In this document: piece after piece, positions 8,825-17,807 of the stretch
Position numbering within the stretch: the stretch's first letter is position 1
Layout: each line of letters starts with the position of its first letter
From: DOZZ01 sp963792655
GTDB lineage: Bacteria > Acidobacteriota > Terriglobia > Bryobacterales > Bryobacteraceae
DNA length: 64,000 bases
Assembly: GCA_963792655.1 (NCBI GenBank)
Contig: CAWBWU010000011.1
Span: forward strand, 124,001-188,000
Reading direction: 5' to 3'
The notes under the pieces: generated by a model
What the model was told of the DNA's origin: nothing
Databases searched by the model: none
What the model saw: only the letters and a program-made list of their open reading frames with translations
Made by a program: the position numbers and the translations under genes

Positions 8825-10255
8825 TTGAAAGTTGGATTTGTTAGTTTAGGCTGCCCGAAGAACCTCGTCGATAGCGAGGTCATGATGGGCCAATTAGCCG
8901 CACACGGGCACGAACTCACGCCGCATCCGGATCAAGCCGAGGTGCTCGTTGTGAACACCTGCAGCTTCATCGACCCCGCGAAGAAAGAATCGATCGACAC
9001 CATTCTCGAGATGGCCGAATACAAACGTATCGGCCGGGCCAAGCGGTTGATTGTCGCCGGTTGCCTGGTGGAGCGGTATCGCGGCGATATTGTGAAGGAC
9101 CTGCCGGAAGTCGATGCGGTAATCGGCACCAATGAGATCGACAAGATCGTCGCGGTCTGCGAGGGCATTGAAACCGGGCCCGCGGGCGGCGAACAACCGT
9201 ACCTCTATCACGATCTGACGCCGCGCATGCTGGCGACGCCGCGCCACTTTGCTTACGTCAAGATTGCCGAAGGCTGCGATCATCCCTGCACGTTCTGCGT
9301 CATCCCGCAGTATCGCGGCGCGTTCCGCAGCAGGCGTTTCGAATCGGTGGTGAGCGAAGCAACGCGCCTGTTCCAACAGGGCGTGCGCGAAGTGAACCTG
9401 ATCGGCCAGGACACCACTTGCTACGGCGAGGATTTCGGCATGAAAGATGGCCTGGCACAATTGCTCGCGCGGCTGGCGCAGATTGAAACGCCCATGGAAA
9501 AGTGGGTGCGGTTCCTTTATGCGTACCCCAATCGTGTAACGCAGAAGTTGCTCGACACGATCGCGGAACACGCGGCGTTGGTGAAGTACATCGACATGCC
9601 GTTGCAGCACGCGAGCGCGCCGGTGTTGAAGCGCATGAAACGCGGCGCATCGGGCGACATCTTCCTGAAGCTCATCGAAAGAATTCGCCGGACGATCCCC
9701 GGCGTTGCGATTCGCACCAGCTTCATCGCCGGGTTTCCCGGCGAGACGCAAGCCGATTTCGAAGAACTCTGCAACTTCGTCAAAGCCGCTCAGTTCGATC
9801 GTATGGGCGTCTTTTCGTACTCCGATGAAGACAGCAGCGGAAGCTATCTGCTCGACGCCAAAGTAGACGCGCGCACGATCTACAACCGCAAGCGCACGCT
9901 GATGTCGATTCAGCGCCGCATCTCGACGAAGCGCAATCGCGCATTAGTAGGCACCGAAATGCCCGTGCTCGTGGAAGGCTTGTCGCCCGAGACCGATCTT
10001 CTGTGGCAGGGGCGCCTGACCACGCAAGCGCCGGAGATCGACGGCGTCACGCTCATCAATGACGTCGAAGGAGACGCGCCTGAGCCTGGCCAGATTCGAA
10101 TGTTCCGCGTGACCGAGACGCAGGACTACGATCTGATCGGCACTCTGCTTCCGCTTGCCGCAAACGAGAGCCTGCGGCCGGCATTGCTTCCGGCTCTGTT
10201 CAACATTCAACCCGCACCGTCGTTTGTGGTGCCCGGTCAAATCCCCGCGCGATGA
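8825..10255 (+). CDS. rimO: Ribosomal protein S12 methylthiotransferase RimO
   Basis: Radical-SAM enzyme that adds a methylthio group to the conserved Asp of ribosomal protein uS12. An N-terminal UPF0004 domain begins KVGFVSLGCPKNLVDSE, with cysteines also in NTCSF and AGCL for the auxiliary 4Fe-4S cluster. The radical-SAM CxxxCxxC is GCDHPCTFCVIPQYRG at about residue 155. A TRAM-like C-terminal domain follows (LVEGLSPETDLLWQGRL). I start at TTG 8825 because AGGGA lies eight bases upstream and the protein then begins exactly where family members begin. There is a C-terminal extension of about 40 residues after the TRAM region. Its stop overlaps the ATG of yacG. Confidence 0.95.
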   Translation: MKVGFVSLGCPKNLVDSEVMMGQLAAHGHELTPHPDQAEVLVVNTCSFIDPAKKESIDTILEMAEYKRIGRAKRLIVAGCLVERYRGDIVKDLPEVDAVIGTNEIDKIVAVCEGIETGPAGGEQPYLYHDLTPRMLATPRHFAYVKIAEGCDHPCTFCVIPQYRGAFRSRRFESVVSEATRLFQQGVREVNLIGQDTTCYGEDFGMKDGLAQLLARLAQIETPMEKWVRFLYAYPNRVTQKLLDTIAEHAALVKYIDMPLQHASAPVLKRMKRGASGDIFLKLIERIRRTIPGVAIRTSFIAGFPGETQADFEELCNFVKAAQFDRMGVFSYSDEDSSGSYLLDAKVDARTIYNRKRTLMSIQRRISTKRNRALVGTEMPVLVEGLSPETDLLWQGRLTTQAPEIDGVTLINDVEGDAPEPGQIRMFRVTETQDYDLIGTLLPLAANESLRPALLPALFNIQPAPSFVVPGQIPAR

Positions 10256-10419
10256 AATGTCCGATCTGCCGTCGCCCCGTAAAGATGGGCGACGAAGACT
10301 TTCCGTTCTGTAGTGCACGTTGCCGCGATGTAGACCTCGGCAATTGGGCATCGGAGAAGTATGTGATCTCCACGCCCGCTTACGTGCCCAACCAAAGCTC
10401 CGATCAGGATGAAGACTAA
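10252..10419 (+). CDS. yacG: DNA gyrase inhibitor YacG-like zinc protein
   Basis: A 55-residue protein with the YacG zinc knuckle: CPICRRPV near the N-terminus and FCSARCRDVDLGNW about 17 residues later (Cys pairs CxxC and CxxxC), then the conserved LGNWASEKY. In E. coli, YacG binds GyrB and protects against gyrase poisons. The start overlaps the rimO stop as ATGA and the stop lies inside the start region of pgpA, so all three are probably translated from one message. Confidence 0.88.
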   Translation: MKCPICRRPVKMGDEDFPFCSARCRDVDLGNWASEKYVISTPAYVPNQSSDQDED

Positions 10420-10876
10420 GGCCGCGCGGTGGATCGCGGTCTGGTTCGGCTGCGGCCTGTTCCCATTCGGACCCGGCACGGTGGGTTCGCTCGGCGCGCT
10501 GTTGCCTGCTTTCCTTCTGGTGCGCTACGCGGGTTGGCCGCCGTGGAGTTTCGCCGTTCTCACGCTGGTATGCCTCTGGCCGGCGATCTGGGCCGCGGAT
10601 GTTACGGCGCGCGCACTCAACCTGAAAGACCCAGGTCTGATCGTGGTCGATGAAGTTGTCGGACAGTGGCTAACGCTGGCCGGGGCGATGCGCCTCAATT
10701 GGAAGTCGTGGCTGGCCGCTTTTGTGCTCTTTCGCCTCTTTGATATCTTCAAACCGTACCCTGTGCGCCGGTTGGAGAGACTTCCGGGCGGCACTGGGAT
10801 AGTAATGGATGATATATGGCCGGCGTTTACGCTGCACTTGTTCTTGTTTGGGATGGGATGGTTGAAACTCTACTAG
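10409..10876 (+). CDS. pgpA: Phosphatidylglycerophosphatase A
   Basis: A 155-residue membrane enzyme that dephosphorylates phosphatidylglycerol phosphate in the inner membrane. Family markers are WFGCGLFPFGPGTVGSLGA at the N-terminus, DPGLIVVDEVVGQWL (the acidic PgpA signature) in the middle, and RLFDIFKPYPVRRLERLPGG...IVMDDIWPA toward the end. Length matches the family. It starts 11 bases before the yacG stop, so it is coupled to rimO-yacG. Confidence 0.95.
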   Translation: MKTKAARWIAVWFGCGLFPFGPGTVGSLGALLPAFLLVRYAGWPPWSFAVLTLVCLWPAIWAADVTARALNLKDPGLIVVDEVVGQWLTLAGAMRLNWKSWLAAFVLFRLFDIFKPYPVRRLERLPGGTGIVMDDIWPAFTLHLFLFGMGWLKLY

Positions 10877-10878
10877 AT

Positions 10879-11921
10879 ATGGCTACACGGAAGACTGCCA
10901 ACGATGGCCGCCCGCAAATTTCGCAAGTAAGCCCGGAGGCAGCCATCGCCGGAGGCGAGTTTCAGATTCGCGGCAATGGTTTTGCCGCGCCGGAACGGCC
11001 GCGCGTGCAGATCGGCGAAGTCGCGGCGCCAAGTCGTTGATCGGCTCGGATTCATTCGTCATCGCCAAAGTGCCCGAAGGCGCTTCGGCCGGCGAACTGG
11101 TGATCGAGAGCGGCGAGCAAGCCGAGCGAAGCCTGGACCTGCGACATCGGCATCAGCATCGCCGAAAATCTGCACCCGGTCGACAAGCCCCGCGGTCGAT
11201 CGCTTCGGCAACATCTACACCACCTTCAGCGGTTCGCGTGGGCAGAAAGTGCCCGTCGCCGTTTACAAGATCGACCTGAACTACAACGATGAAGCCGTTC
11301 ATCAACGATCTGATGAACGCGACCGCCTGGCGTTCGATGACGAGGGGCATGCTCTACATCTCCAGCCGTTTCGACGGCATCGTGTACCAGGTCACGCCCA
11401 CCGGCAACATGTCTGTTTTCGTCGAAGGCATGGGCGTCGCCACCGGGCTTGGCATTCGACGACGAAGGCAACCTGTACGTCGGCGACCGCAGCGGCACCA
11501 TTTTCAAGATCAGTCCCGAGCCGGCAGATCTTCGTCTTCGCCACGCTCGAGCCATCGATCTCCGCCTATCACCTGGCGTTTGGTCCCGACCGCTATCTGT
11601 ATGTGACCGGGCCCGACTACTTCGAGCTTCGATTGCGTGTACCGCATATCGCATGACGGCGACGTGGAGATTTTCTATCGCGGTCTGGGCCGCCCGCAGG
11701 GCATGGCTTTCGATGAGGATGGCCGAACCTGTATGTCTGCGGCATCGCTAGGCGGGCGCAAGGGCGTGGTCCGCATTACGCCGGACCGCGAGGCGGACTT
11801 GTTCGTCTCGGGACCCGGCATCGTCGGGCTGGCGTTCACGCCTTCGCGCGCAATGATCGTCGCGACTACGAACGCGTTGTACCGCGTGGATGTCGGCATT
11901 CGCGGTTTGCGTTACGCCTGA
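10879..11921 (+). pseudogene. TIG/NHL-repeat beta-propeller protein, broken by many frameshifts
   Basis: An ATG two bases after pgpA begins a protein with an IPT/TIG-like segment (ISQVSPEAAIAGGEFQIRGNGF), then propeller blades: AVDRFGNIYTTFSGSRGQKVPV, GMLYISSRFDGIVYQVTPTG, LAFDDEGNLYVGDRSGTIFKI, AYHLAFGPDRYLYVTG and PQGMAFDEDGR. These pieces lie in all three frames with at least seven switches over 1 kb. Each piece is well preserved, including the typical FDxxGNLYVxD blade motif, which argues for sequencing indels rather than decay. The intact product would be about 345 residues and resembles SMP-30/gluconolactonase-like NHL proteins. Function is unknown. Confidence 0.65.
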
Positions 11922-11928
11922 CTGCCCG

Positions 11929-13175
11929 ATGAACGCCGAAATCATCGCCGTCGGCTCGGAGATGCTGACGCCCGAGCGTGTCGACACCAACTCGCTGTAT
12001 CTCACCGGCGAGTTGAACAACCTCGGCGTCGAAGTGGTGGCGAAGTGCGTGATCGGCGACGACCGCGAACGCGCTGGCGCGTGCCGATGCGCGGCGCGCT
12101 CGCGCGCTCTGAAATCGTTGTGCTCATCCGGCGGGCTGGGTCCGACCGAAGACGATGTGACGCGCGATGCAGTGGCGATGGCGCTTGACCGGCGCCAGGT
12201 CTTCCACGCCGAGATCAGCGATGGAATTGAGAACGCGCTTCCGCAGCATGGGCCGCAACATGCCGGAGATCAATAAGCGTCAGGCGTTCATCATGGAAGG
12301 CGCGGAGATGCTGCCGAACGATCGCGGCACCGCGCCGGGGCAGTGGATCGAGGCCGACGGCGCGTGTGTCATGCTGCTGCCGGGGCCGCCGCATGAACTG
12401 AAGGCGATGTTCGCGCAGCAGTGCCTTCCGCGTCTGGAACGGCGGGTGCCGCGACAGGTAATTCAGACCCTGGTATTCCGCGTATCGGGAATGTCGGAAT
12501 CGGATCTGGATCAGACCATCTCGCCTATCTATAAGCGTTACGAGAATCCAGTCGACGACGATCCTGGCGCACGCGGGCGACCTTCAAGTGCACCTGCGCG
12601 CGCGCTGTGCCACCGCTGAAGAAGCCGAAGCGTTGCTGGCCGAAGTAGGCAAGCAGATCGAATTGAAGCTTGCCGACCGCATCTACTCGCGGAACGGCGA
12701 ATCGCTCGAAGCCACAGTGGGCAACTTGCTACGGCTGCAGCATGCAACGCTGGCCGTAGCCGAGAGTGCTACCGGCGGCGGACTGGCCGAACGCATTACC
12801 GGCGTACCCGGCTCGTCCGATTACTTCCTGGGAGGCTTCGTCACTTACTCGCGTGCGTTGAAAGAAAGCCTGTTAGGTATCGACCCGGCTAAGATCGAAC
12901 AGTTCGGAGCTGTAAGTAATGAAGTCGCAGAACTGATGGCGGCCGGCGCGCGCCTGCGAACCGGAGCCACTTATGCGCTGGCAATCACCGGGAATGCTGG
13001 CCCGGGCACCGATGGACCGCAGGCGCCCGCGGGAGCCGTGTTTGTGGGCCTCGCAGATCAAAGCGGTACTCTCGCGCTCCACCGGCAGTTTACTGCTGAC
13101 CGTGCACGGGTCAGGCAGTTCGCGGGGCAAATGGCGCTCGACGTTCTACGCCGACGGCTTCAAAAGCTTCTGTAA
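11929..13175 (+). CDS. cinA: CinA family protein (competence/damage-inducible; nicotinamide-nucleotide amidase), frameshifted
   Basis: The N-terminal MoCF-like domain starts MNAEIIAVGSEMLTPERVDTNS and includes SSGGLGPTEDDVTRDAVA. The C-terminal PncC amidase domain has AVAESATGGGLAERITGVPGSSDYFLGG and ITGNAGPGTDGPQ. CinA hydrolyses pyridine nucleotides and recycles NMN. Five single-base insertions break the frame: three between about 12085 and 12150 (which together restore the frame), one near 12255 and one near 12553. Removing them leaves 1242 bases, or 413 residues, the normal family length. This strongly suggests an intact gene with consensus errors. Confidence 0.85.
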
Positions 13176-13186
13176 CTTCCGCCGAG

Positions 13187-13474
13187 CTATGTCTTCGATT
13201 CGGCCGCTAGCCTCTTACGGTGTGCTGCCCAACGCCGCTTCTGACCAAGAGCGATTCTTCGGCGTGCGCTGTCTGAGAGCACATATTTGGCGGTCGCTTT
13301 CTTCTTGGCTGCCCCGGACGAAGCTGGCTTCTTAGCCGCGGCAGGTTGCGGCTTGTGGCCGAGCTGTTCTTGAACGTGCGCGATCGCTTCGGCGATGCGC
13401 TGCTTTTCCAATTCGTATCCGACTAAAGCCATGGTCAGCATCGCGCTGTCCTGGCGGCTAGCTTGCTTCGCCAT
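13187..13474 (-). CDS. Small basic protein with Ala/Lys-rich linker and KRRW tail (unknown function)
   Basis: 95 residues from ATG 13474, preceded by TAAGGAG, a near-perfect ribosome site. Residues 1-40 look helical (SAMLTMALVGYELEKQRIAEAI), 41-65 are a low-complexity PAAAKKPASSGAAKKKATAK linker, and the end reads VLSDSARRRIALGQKRRWAAHRK. This layout, a possible oligomerisation helix with a basic linker and an arginine/lysine-rich tail, suggests nucleic-acid binding, loosely like nucleoid-associated proteins; no named family is recognised. It is divergent from dtd with only 34 bases between the two start codons. Confidence 0.75.
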   Translation of the reverse strand: MAKQASRQDSAMLTMALVGYELEKQRIAEAIAHVQEQLGHKPQPAAAKKPASSGAAKKKATAKYVLSDSARRRIALGQKRRWAAHRKRLAAESKT

Positions 13475-13488
13475 GTTGCTCCTTAGAC

Positions 13489-13501
13489 CAATGTTACATT
13501 G
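13489..13501. promoter_or_regulatory. Symmetric site between divergent genes
   Basis: CAATGT-T-ACATTG is a 13-base near-perfect dyad (6-base arms around one base) in the middle of the 34-base gap between the small basic protein gene and dtd. It could be an operator or a part of overlapping divergent promoters. Only the symmetry and position support this. Confidence 0.3.
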
Positions 13502-13508
13502 CTTCTGA

Positions 13509-13946
13509 ATGCGAGTAATTCTGCAGCGCGTAAAGCGGGCCAACGTTCAGGTGGAAGGTAAGATCACAGGGCAGATCGAGCGGGGCTTACTTGTGCTCGC
13601 GGGGGTTGCCGCAACGGATTCCGAGCAGGACGCGCGTGTACTGGCGGCCAAGGTAGCCGCGATTCGTATCTTTCCGGATGCGAACGGTAAGATGAACCTG
13701 AATGTAGCTCAGGCCTCCGGCGCGTTGTTAGTGGTCTCTAACTTCACGCTTTATGCCGATGTCAGCCGCGGCAATCGCCCCTCGTTTGAACAGGCCGCGC
13801 CGCCCGAGTTAGCCGAATTGCTCTATGGAAAATTACTCTCTTACTTACGCGAAACAGGTGTACCTGTGCAGGCCGGTGTGTTCCGGGCTCACATGGAAAT
13901 CGAGATGGTGGCAGACGGTCCGGTGACCATCACGCTGGAAACTTAG
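13509..13946 (+). CDS. dtd: D-aminoacyl-tRNA deacylase
   Basis: 145 residues, the usual Dtd length. It removes D-amino acids and glycine mischarged onto tRNA. It starts MRVILQRVKRANVQVEG, has the active-site segment VVSNFTLYADVSRGNRPSFEQAAP (SNFTLYAD corresponds to the SQFTL motif) and ends with the cross-subunit ADGPVTITLE (GPVT) motif. The gene sits seven bases from the convergent end of the aldehyde oxidoreductase operon. Confidence 0.96.
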   Translation: MRVILQRVKRANVQVEGKITGQIERGLLVLAGVAATDSEQDARVLAAKVAAIRIFPDANGKMNLNVAQASGALLVVSNFTLYADVSRGNRPSFEQAAPPELAELLYGKLLSYLRETGVPVQAGVFRAHMEIEMVADGPVTITLET

Positions 13947-13953
13947 CGCCGCG

Positions 13954-16074
13954 TCAGAGCAGCTTGTCCGGCGTGATCGGCACGTTGCGGATGCGTTTAC
14001 CGGTCGCGTGATAGATCGCGTTTGAGATGGCAGCGGCCGTTCCGGTAATTCCGATCTCGCCTACGCCGCGCGCCCCGACGGAGTCCAACTTATAGTCAGG
14101 GATGTCGATTGCCGATACATCGATCTCGTGAATATCGGCATTGACCGGCACCAGATACTTCTCCAGATCGTTATTCGTGAAGCGACCGTAGCGCGCAGTC
14201 GAGATAGCTATCTTCATGCAGTGCCAGCGCGATGCCCCACACAATGCCGCCGATAAATTGGCTATGGGCTGTTTTGCGGTTCATGATGCGGCCGACATCG
14301 TAGACGGCCACCATGCGGCGCACTCGCGTCATGCCAAGCTCAGCGTCCACCGCAACTTCCGCGAACACCGCACCGAACGAGTGGCACGGGCTGTTCTTTG
14401 CATCCAACTGCGGTGTTGTCTTCGCGATTGCTTCCACCGGCTGACCGCCATTGCGGCGCAGGATCGAAGCGAAATTTTCGGAGATGTCAGAGTGATTTCT
14501 TATCATCGGCCAGCGCCGCATAGCTTTTGCTTCAGTTCCGTCGCGGCAGCCTTGACGGCAGGCATCACGCTCGCGGTGGACATCGAACCGGCGGAAATAG
14601 GCGCTTCAGGAAGACTCGTGTCCCCCAGCCGCGCGTCGATCAGCGTTGGTGGCACCTGCAAAACATCGGCAACCATCTGGGTCATGATCGTGTAGTTGCC
14701 GGTGCCGATCTCCTGTGTTCCGGACGCTACCAAAATGCGGCCGTTCGGTTGCAGCCGCACCAGCGCGGATGCGGGGAGGTTCTTCCCCGGATAAGTTTCG
14801 GTCGCCATGCCCCAACCGATCAGTTGGTGACCATCGCGCATGGAACGCGGCTCGTGATTGCGCTTCGACCAGCCGAAACGATCGGAGGCCCGTTGGTAAC
14901 ACTCGCGGAGGTGTTTCTCCGTGAACGGCTTACCGCTATGCGGGTCCACCTCCGCATAATTCGCAAGCCGGAACTGCAGCGGGTCCATCTTAAGCGCGTA
15001 CGCCATCTCGTCCATCGCGACTTCGATCGCGAAAGTGCCCGTGGCTACGCCGGGCGCGCGCGTATAGGTCGGAGTGCCGAGGTTCATCTGCACCAGCCGC
15101 GATGTCGTCGAGATGTTCGGACACGCGTACATCACGCGCGTCGGGAACGCAGCCGATTCAAGATAGTCTTCGATGAACGACGTGTGTGCGTGCACATCGT
15201 GTTTGATCGCCGTCAGCTTGCCATCGCGCGTGGCGCCAATCGCAACACGCTGATGCGTGCACGGTCTCGCGCCCACTGGCCCGAACATCTGCGGCCGTTC
15301 GACAACTAGTTTTACCGGCCGCTTGGTTTGCTTCGCAGCCAGCGCGGTTAACACCAGGTGGGACCACACCTGTCCCTTCGATCCAAAACCGCCGCCGGTG
15401 AACAAACACGTGACGTGCACGTTGTCCTTCGGCACGCCAAAGGTCTTCGCCAGCTTTTCCTGAACACCGGTAATGTGCTGAGTCGCATCGTGCAGCATGA
15501 GCCGGTCGCCATTCCATTCGGCGATGGTGGCGTGCGGCTCCATCGGGTTGTGGTGATGAATCGGCGTGGTGTAGATCTGATCGACTTTGACTTCCGCTTT
15601 CGCCAGACCGCCATCGACATCGCCCCAGCTTTGATCGCCAGGCTCGCCGTTGTGCGTAGAAGTATAAGAGCGCGGAAAACCGGCTTCAAAGTTCAGCTTC
15701 GGCGCGGTCTGTTCATACTGCGCGCGGACCAGCGAGGCTGCATGCCGGGCTTGATGCAAGGTCTCGGCGACTACGATGGCGATAGGCTGATTGTTGTAGA
15801 AGACCTGATTGTCTTGCAGTAGCGTGAGCCTGCGTTCCGGCGCGGCAAGCCGCAGCGCGTTGGCGGGCGTGATCACGGCAACAACACCTGGCGCGCGCTC
15901 AGCCGTCGCGGTATCGAAGGTTACGCGTCCACTCGGCACGGTGCTCATCACCAGCACGGCATGCGTGAGCCCTGCAACTGGAAACTCGGCCGCATACTTC
16001 GCGGTGCCGGTCACCTTGGCTCTGCCATCTACGCGCGAAAAGGGATCGCCGATAGAAACCAATGGAGTACTCAC
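13954..16074 (-). CDS. paoC: Molybdenum-binding subunit of PaoABC-type aldehyde oxidoreductase, frameshifted
   Basis: Xanthine-oxidase-family molybdopterin subunit. It has IGDPFSRVDGRAKVTGTAKYAAEF at the N-terminus, the first Mo-domain with FTGGGFGSKGQVW, PGVATGTFAIEVAMDE and GTQEIGTGNYTIMTQ, and near the C-terminus GARGVGEIGITGTAAA, whose Glu is the catalytic base. Three single-base insertions, two within about 14485-14515 and one near 14206, split it into separate frames. Removing them leaves 705 residues, close to E. coli PaoC. Its ATG overlaps the stop of the FAD subunit gene. In the family the subunit oxidises aldehydes to carboxylic acids. Confidence 0.85.
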
Positions 16075-17054
16075 GCTTTGCTCCCTGCCTCATTTAGAGC
16101 GCGTACGATCGCGCGCTGTGCCAGTTCGACTTTGAATGCATTTTCGCGGTGCGGCTTAGCACCCGCAAGAATTTGCCGTGCGAAGTTTTCAAACGCCTGC
16201 GGCCCGGGCGCCTGTCCAGCCAATGACAGTTCGGCTGCTTCCACTCGCCATGGCTTGTGCGCAACCCCGCCCAGCGCAACGCGCGCGCTCTTTACGACGC
16301 CGTTGTCGATCTCAAGCGCAGCAGCCACCGAGACAAGCGCGAACTCGTAGCTGGCGCGATCGCGAACTTTCAAGTAGTGGAAATGCGTTGCATACGGTGA
16401 CGGCGGAAGATCGATCGACAGAATCAGTTCGTCCTGCTTCAGATTGGTGTCGATGTGCGGCGTAGCCTCGGGAAGCCGATGAAAGCCGAGCATCGGAATC
16501 ATCCGTTCACCGGCGCGTCCGCGAACGCGAACAGTCGCGCCGAGAGCCGCAAGCGCGACACACATGTCGGAGGGATGCACCGCAATGCACTGATCGCTCG
16601 CGCCTAAAATGGCATGAACGCGGTTGAAGCCGTCGAGTGCATCGCACCCTGTACCGGGCATGCGTTTGTTGCAATGCGCGTACTCGGTCTTCATGAAATA
16701 CGGGCAGCGCGTACGCTGCAAAAGATTGCCGCCGTTGGTCGCGAGGTTGCGTAATTGCGGCGAAGCGCCGGACAAAATCGCTTCAGAAAGCAGCGGGTAT
16801 CTCTGCCTGACGAGAGGATGATTCGCCGTATCGCTGTTCCGTGCTAGCGCACCTAAGCGCAGACCGCCGTCGGGCAGCGGCTCGATCGCAGAAAGCGCCA
16901 GGCGATTGATGTCGATGAGCGCCGCGGGTGTTTCCACGCCGTTCTTCATCAAGTCGACCAGGTTGGTACCGCCGGCGAGAAACTTCGATTGGGCAGATGT
17001 CGCGTCCACCGCACCGGCCGGGTCGCTTGCGCGTTGATAAGCGAACGGATTCAT
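16071..17054 (-). CDS. paoB: FAD-binding subunit of PaoABC-type aldehyde oxidoreductase
   Basis: About 327 residues from ATG 17054, which overlaps the paoA stop (ATGA) and gives the family start MNPFAYQRA. FAD contacts are in KFLAGGTNLVDLMK and LRNLATNGGNLLQRT. The segment RCPYFMKTEYAHCNKRMPGTGCDA carries the extra cysteines that hold a 4Fe-4S cluster in PaoB and 4-hydroxybenzoyl-CoA reductase, but not in ordinary xanthine dehydrogenases. It passes electrons between the molybdenum and iron-sulfur subunits and an external acceptor. Confidence 0.92.
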   Translation of the reverse strand: MNPFAYQRASDPAGAVDATSAQSKFLAGGTNLVDLMKNGVETPAALIDINRLALSAIEPLPDGGLRLGALARNSDTANHPLVRQRYPLLSEAILSGASPQLRNLATNGGNLLQRTRCPYFMKTEYAHCNKRMPGTGCDALDGFNRVHAILGASDQCIAVHPSDMCVALAALGATVRVRGRAGERMIPMLGFHRLPEATPHIDTNLKQDELILSIDLPPSPYATHFHYLKVRDRASYEFALVSVAAALEIDNGVVKSARVALGGVAHKPWRVEAAELSLAGQAPGPQAFENFARQILAGAKPHRENAFKVELAQRAIVRALNEAGSKA

Positions 17055-17701
17055 CGCGCACCCTCGCCGCTCACAGACTTCAGCGCTGCGACAATGCCGG
17101 AATATGCGCCGCAACGGCAAAGGTTGCCGCTCATGCGCTCGCGAATTTCGTCGTCACTCAGTGGACCGGATGCAGTGCGTCGCACATCCGGTGTGACATA
17201 GCTCGCGTCACCTCGGCGCGCTTCGGCAAACATCGCCACTGCCGAACAGATTTGTCCCGGTGTGCAGTAGCCACATTGAAAGCCATCGTGCTCGATGAAG
17301 GCGGCTTGCACCGGATGCAACTGTTCGCCGTGCGCGATGCCCTCGATGGTTGTAATCTCCTCGCCATCATGCGACACCGCGAGCGAGAGACAACTATTGA
17401 TGCGGCGGCCATTCGCCAGAACTGTACATGCGCCGCACTGGCCGTGGTCGCAACCCTTCTTGGTACCGGTGAGTCCGAGATCTTCGCGTAATAAGTCGAG
17501 CAATGTGACGCGCGGATCGAGCGTCAAACGATGCTGCTGCGAGTTGATTCGCAACTCCACGTTGACCGTCCCTGCCGGTTGCGCGGCCTTTGCATTCGTA
17601 CTGCTGGCGGCGGCGAACATCATCGCGCCGGTGACCGCGCCGATCGCTTCGCGGCGCGTAAGTTCATCTGGGGGATACGACGTGGGGTCGTCTGCGCTCA
17701 T
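17051..17701 (-). CDS. paoA: 2Fe-2S subunit of PaoABC-type aldehyde oxidoreductase with Tat signal
   Basis: 216 residues. A twin-arginine-like leader (LTRREAIGAVTGAMMFAAASS) precedes a plant-type 2Fe-2S domain (KKGCDHGQCGACTVLANGRRINSC) and an all-alpha 2Fe-2S domain (GFQCGYCTPGQI ... MSGNLCRCGAYSGI). The eight cluster cysteines are present. The Tat leader, as in E. coli PaoA, implies folded export of the whole heterotrimer to the periplasm. First gene of the paoABC operon. No MocA-like chaperone gene (paoD) follows; dtd does. Confidence 0.93.
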   Translation of the reverse strand: MSADDPTSYPPDELTRREAIGAVTGAMMFAAASSTNAKAAQPAGTVNVELRINSQQHRLTLDPRVTLLDLLREDLGLTGTKKGCDHGQCGACTVLANGRRINSCLSLAVSHDGEEITTIEGIAHGEQLHPVQAAFIEHDGFQCGYCTPGQICSAVAMFAEARRGDASYVTPDVRRTASGPLSDDEIRERMSGNLCRCGAYSGIVAALKSVSGEGAR

Positions 17702-17807
17702 ATAGCCTCTTTGCTAATGCGCAGATTCTCAGCACGTCCCTGGCCAGCAGAGCGCCTGCTATTTGCGGTTCTGTGAGCTCGCAGGCCGATGCAGCCGCAA
17801 GCCCGCG

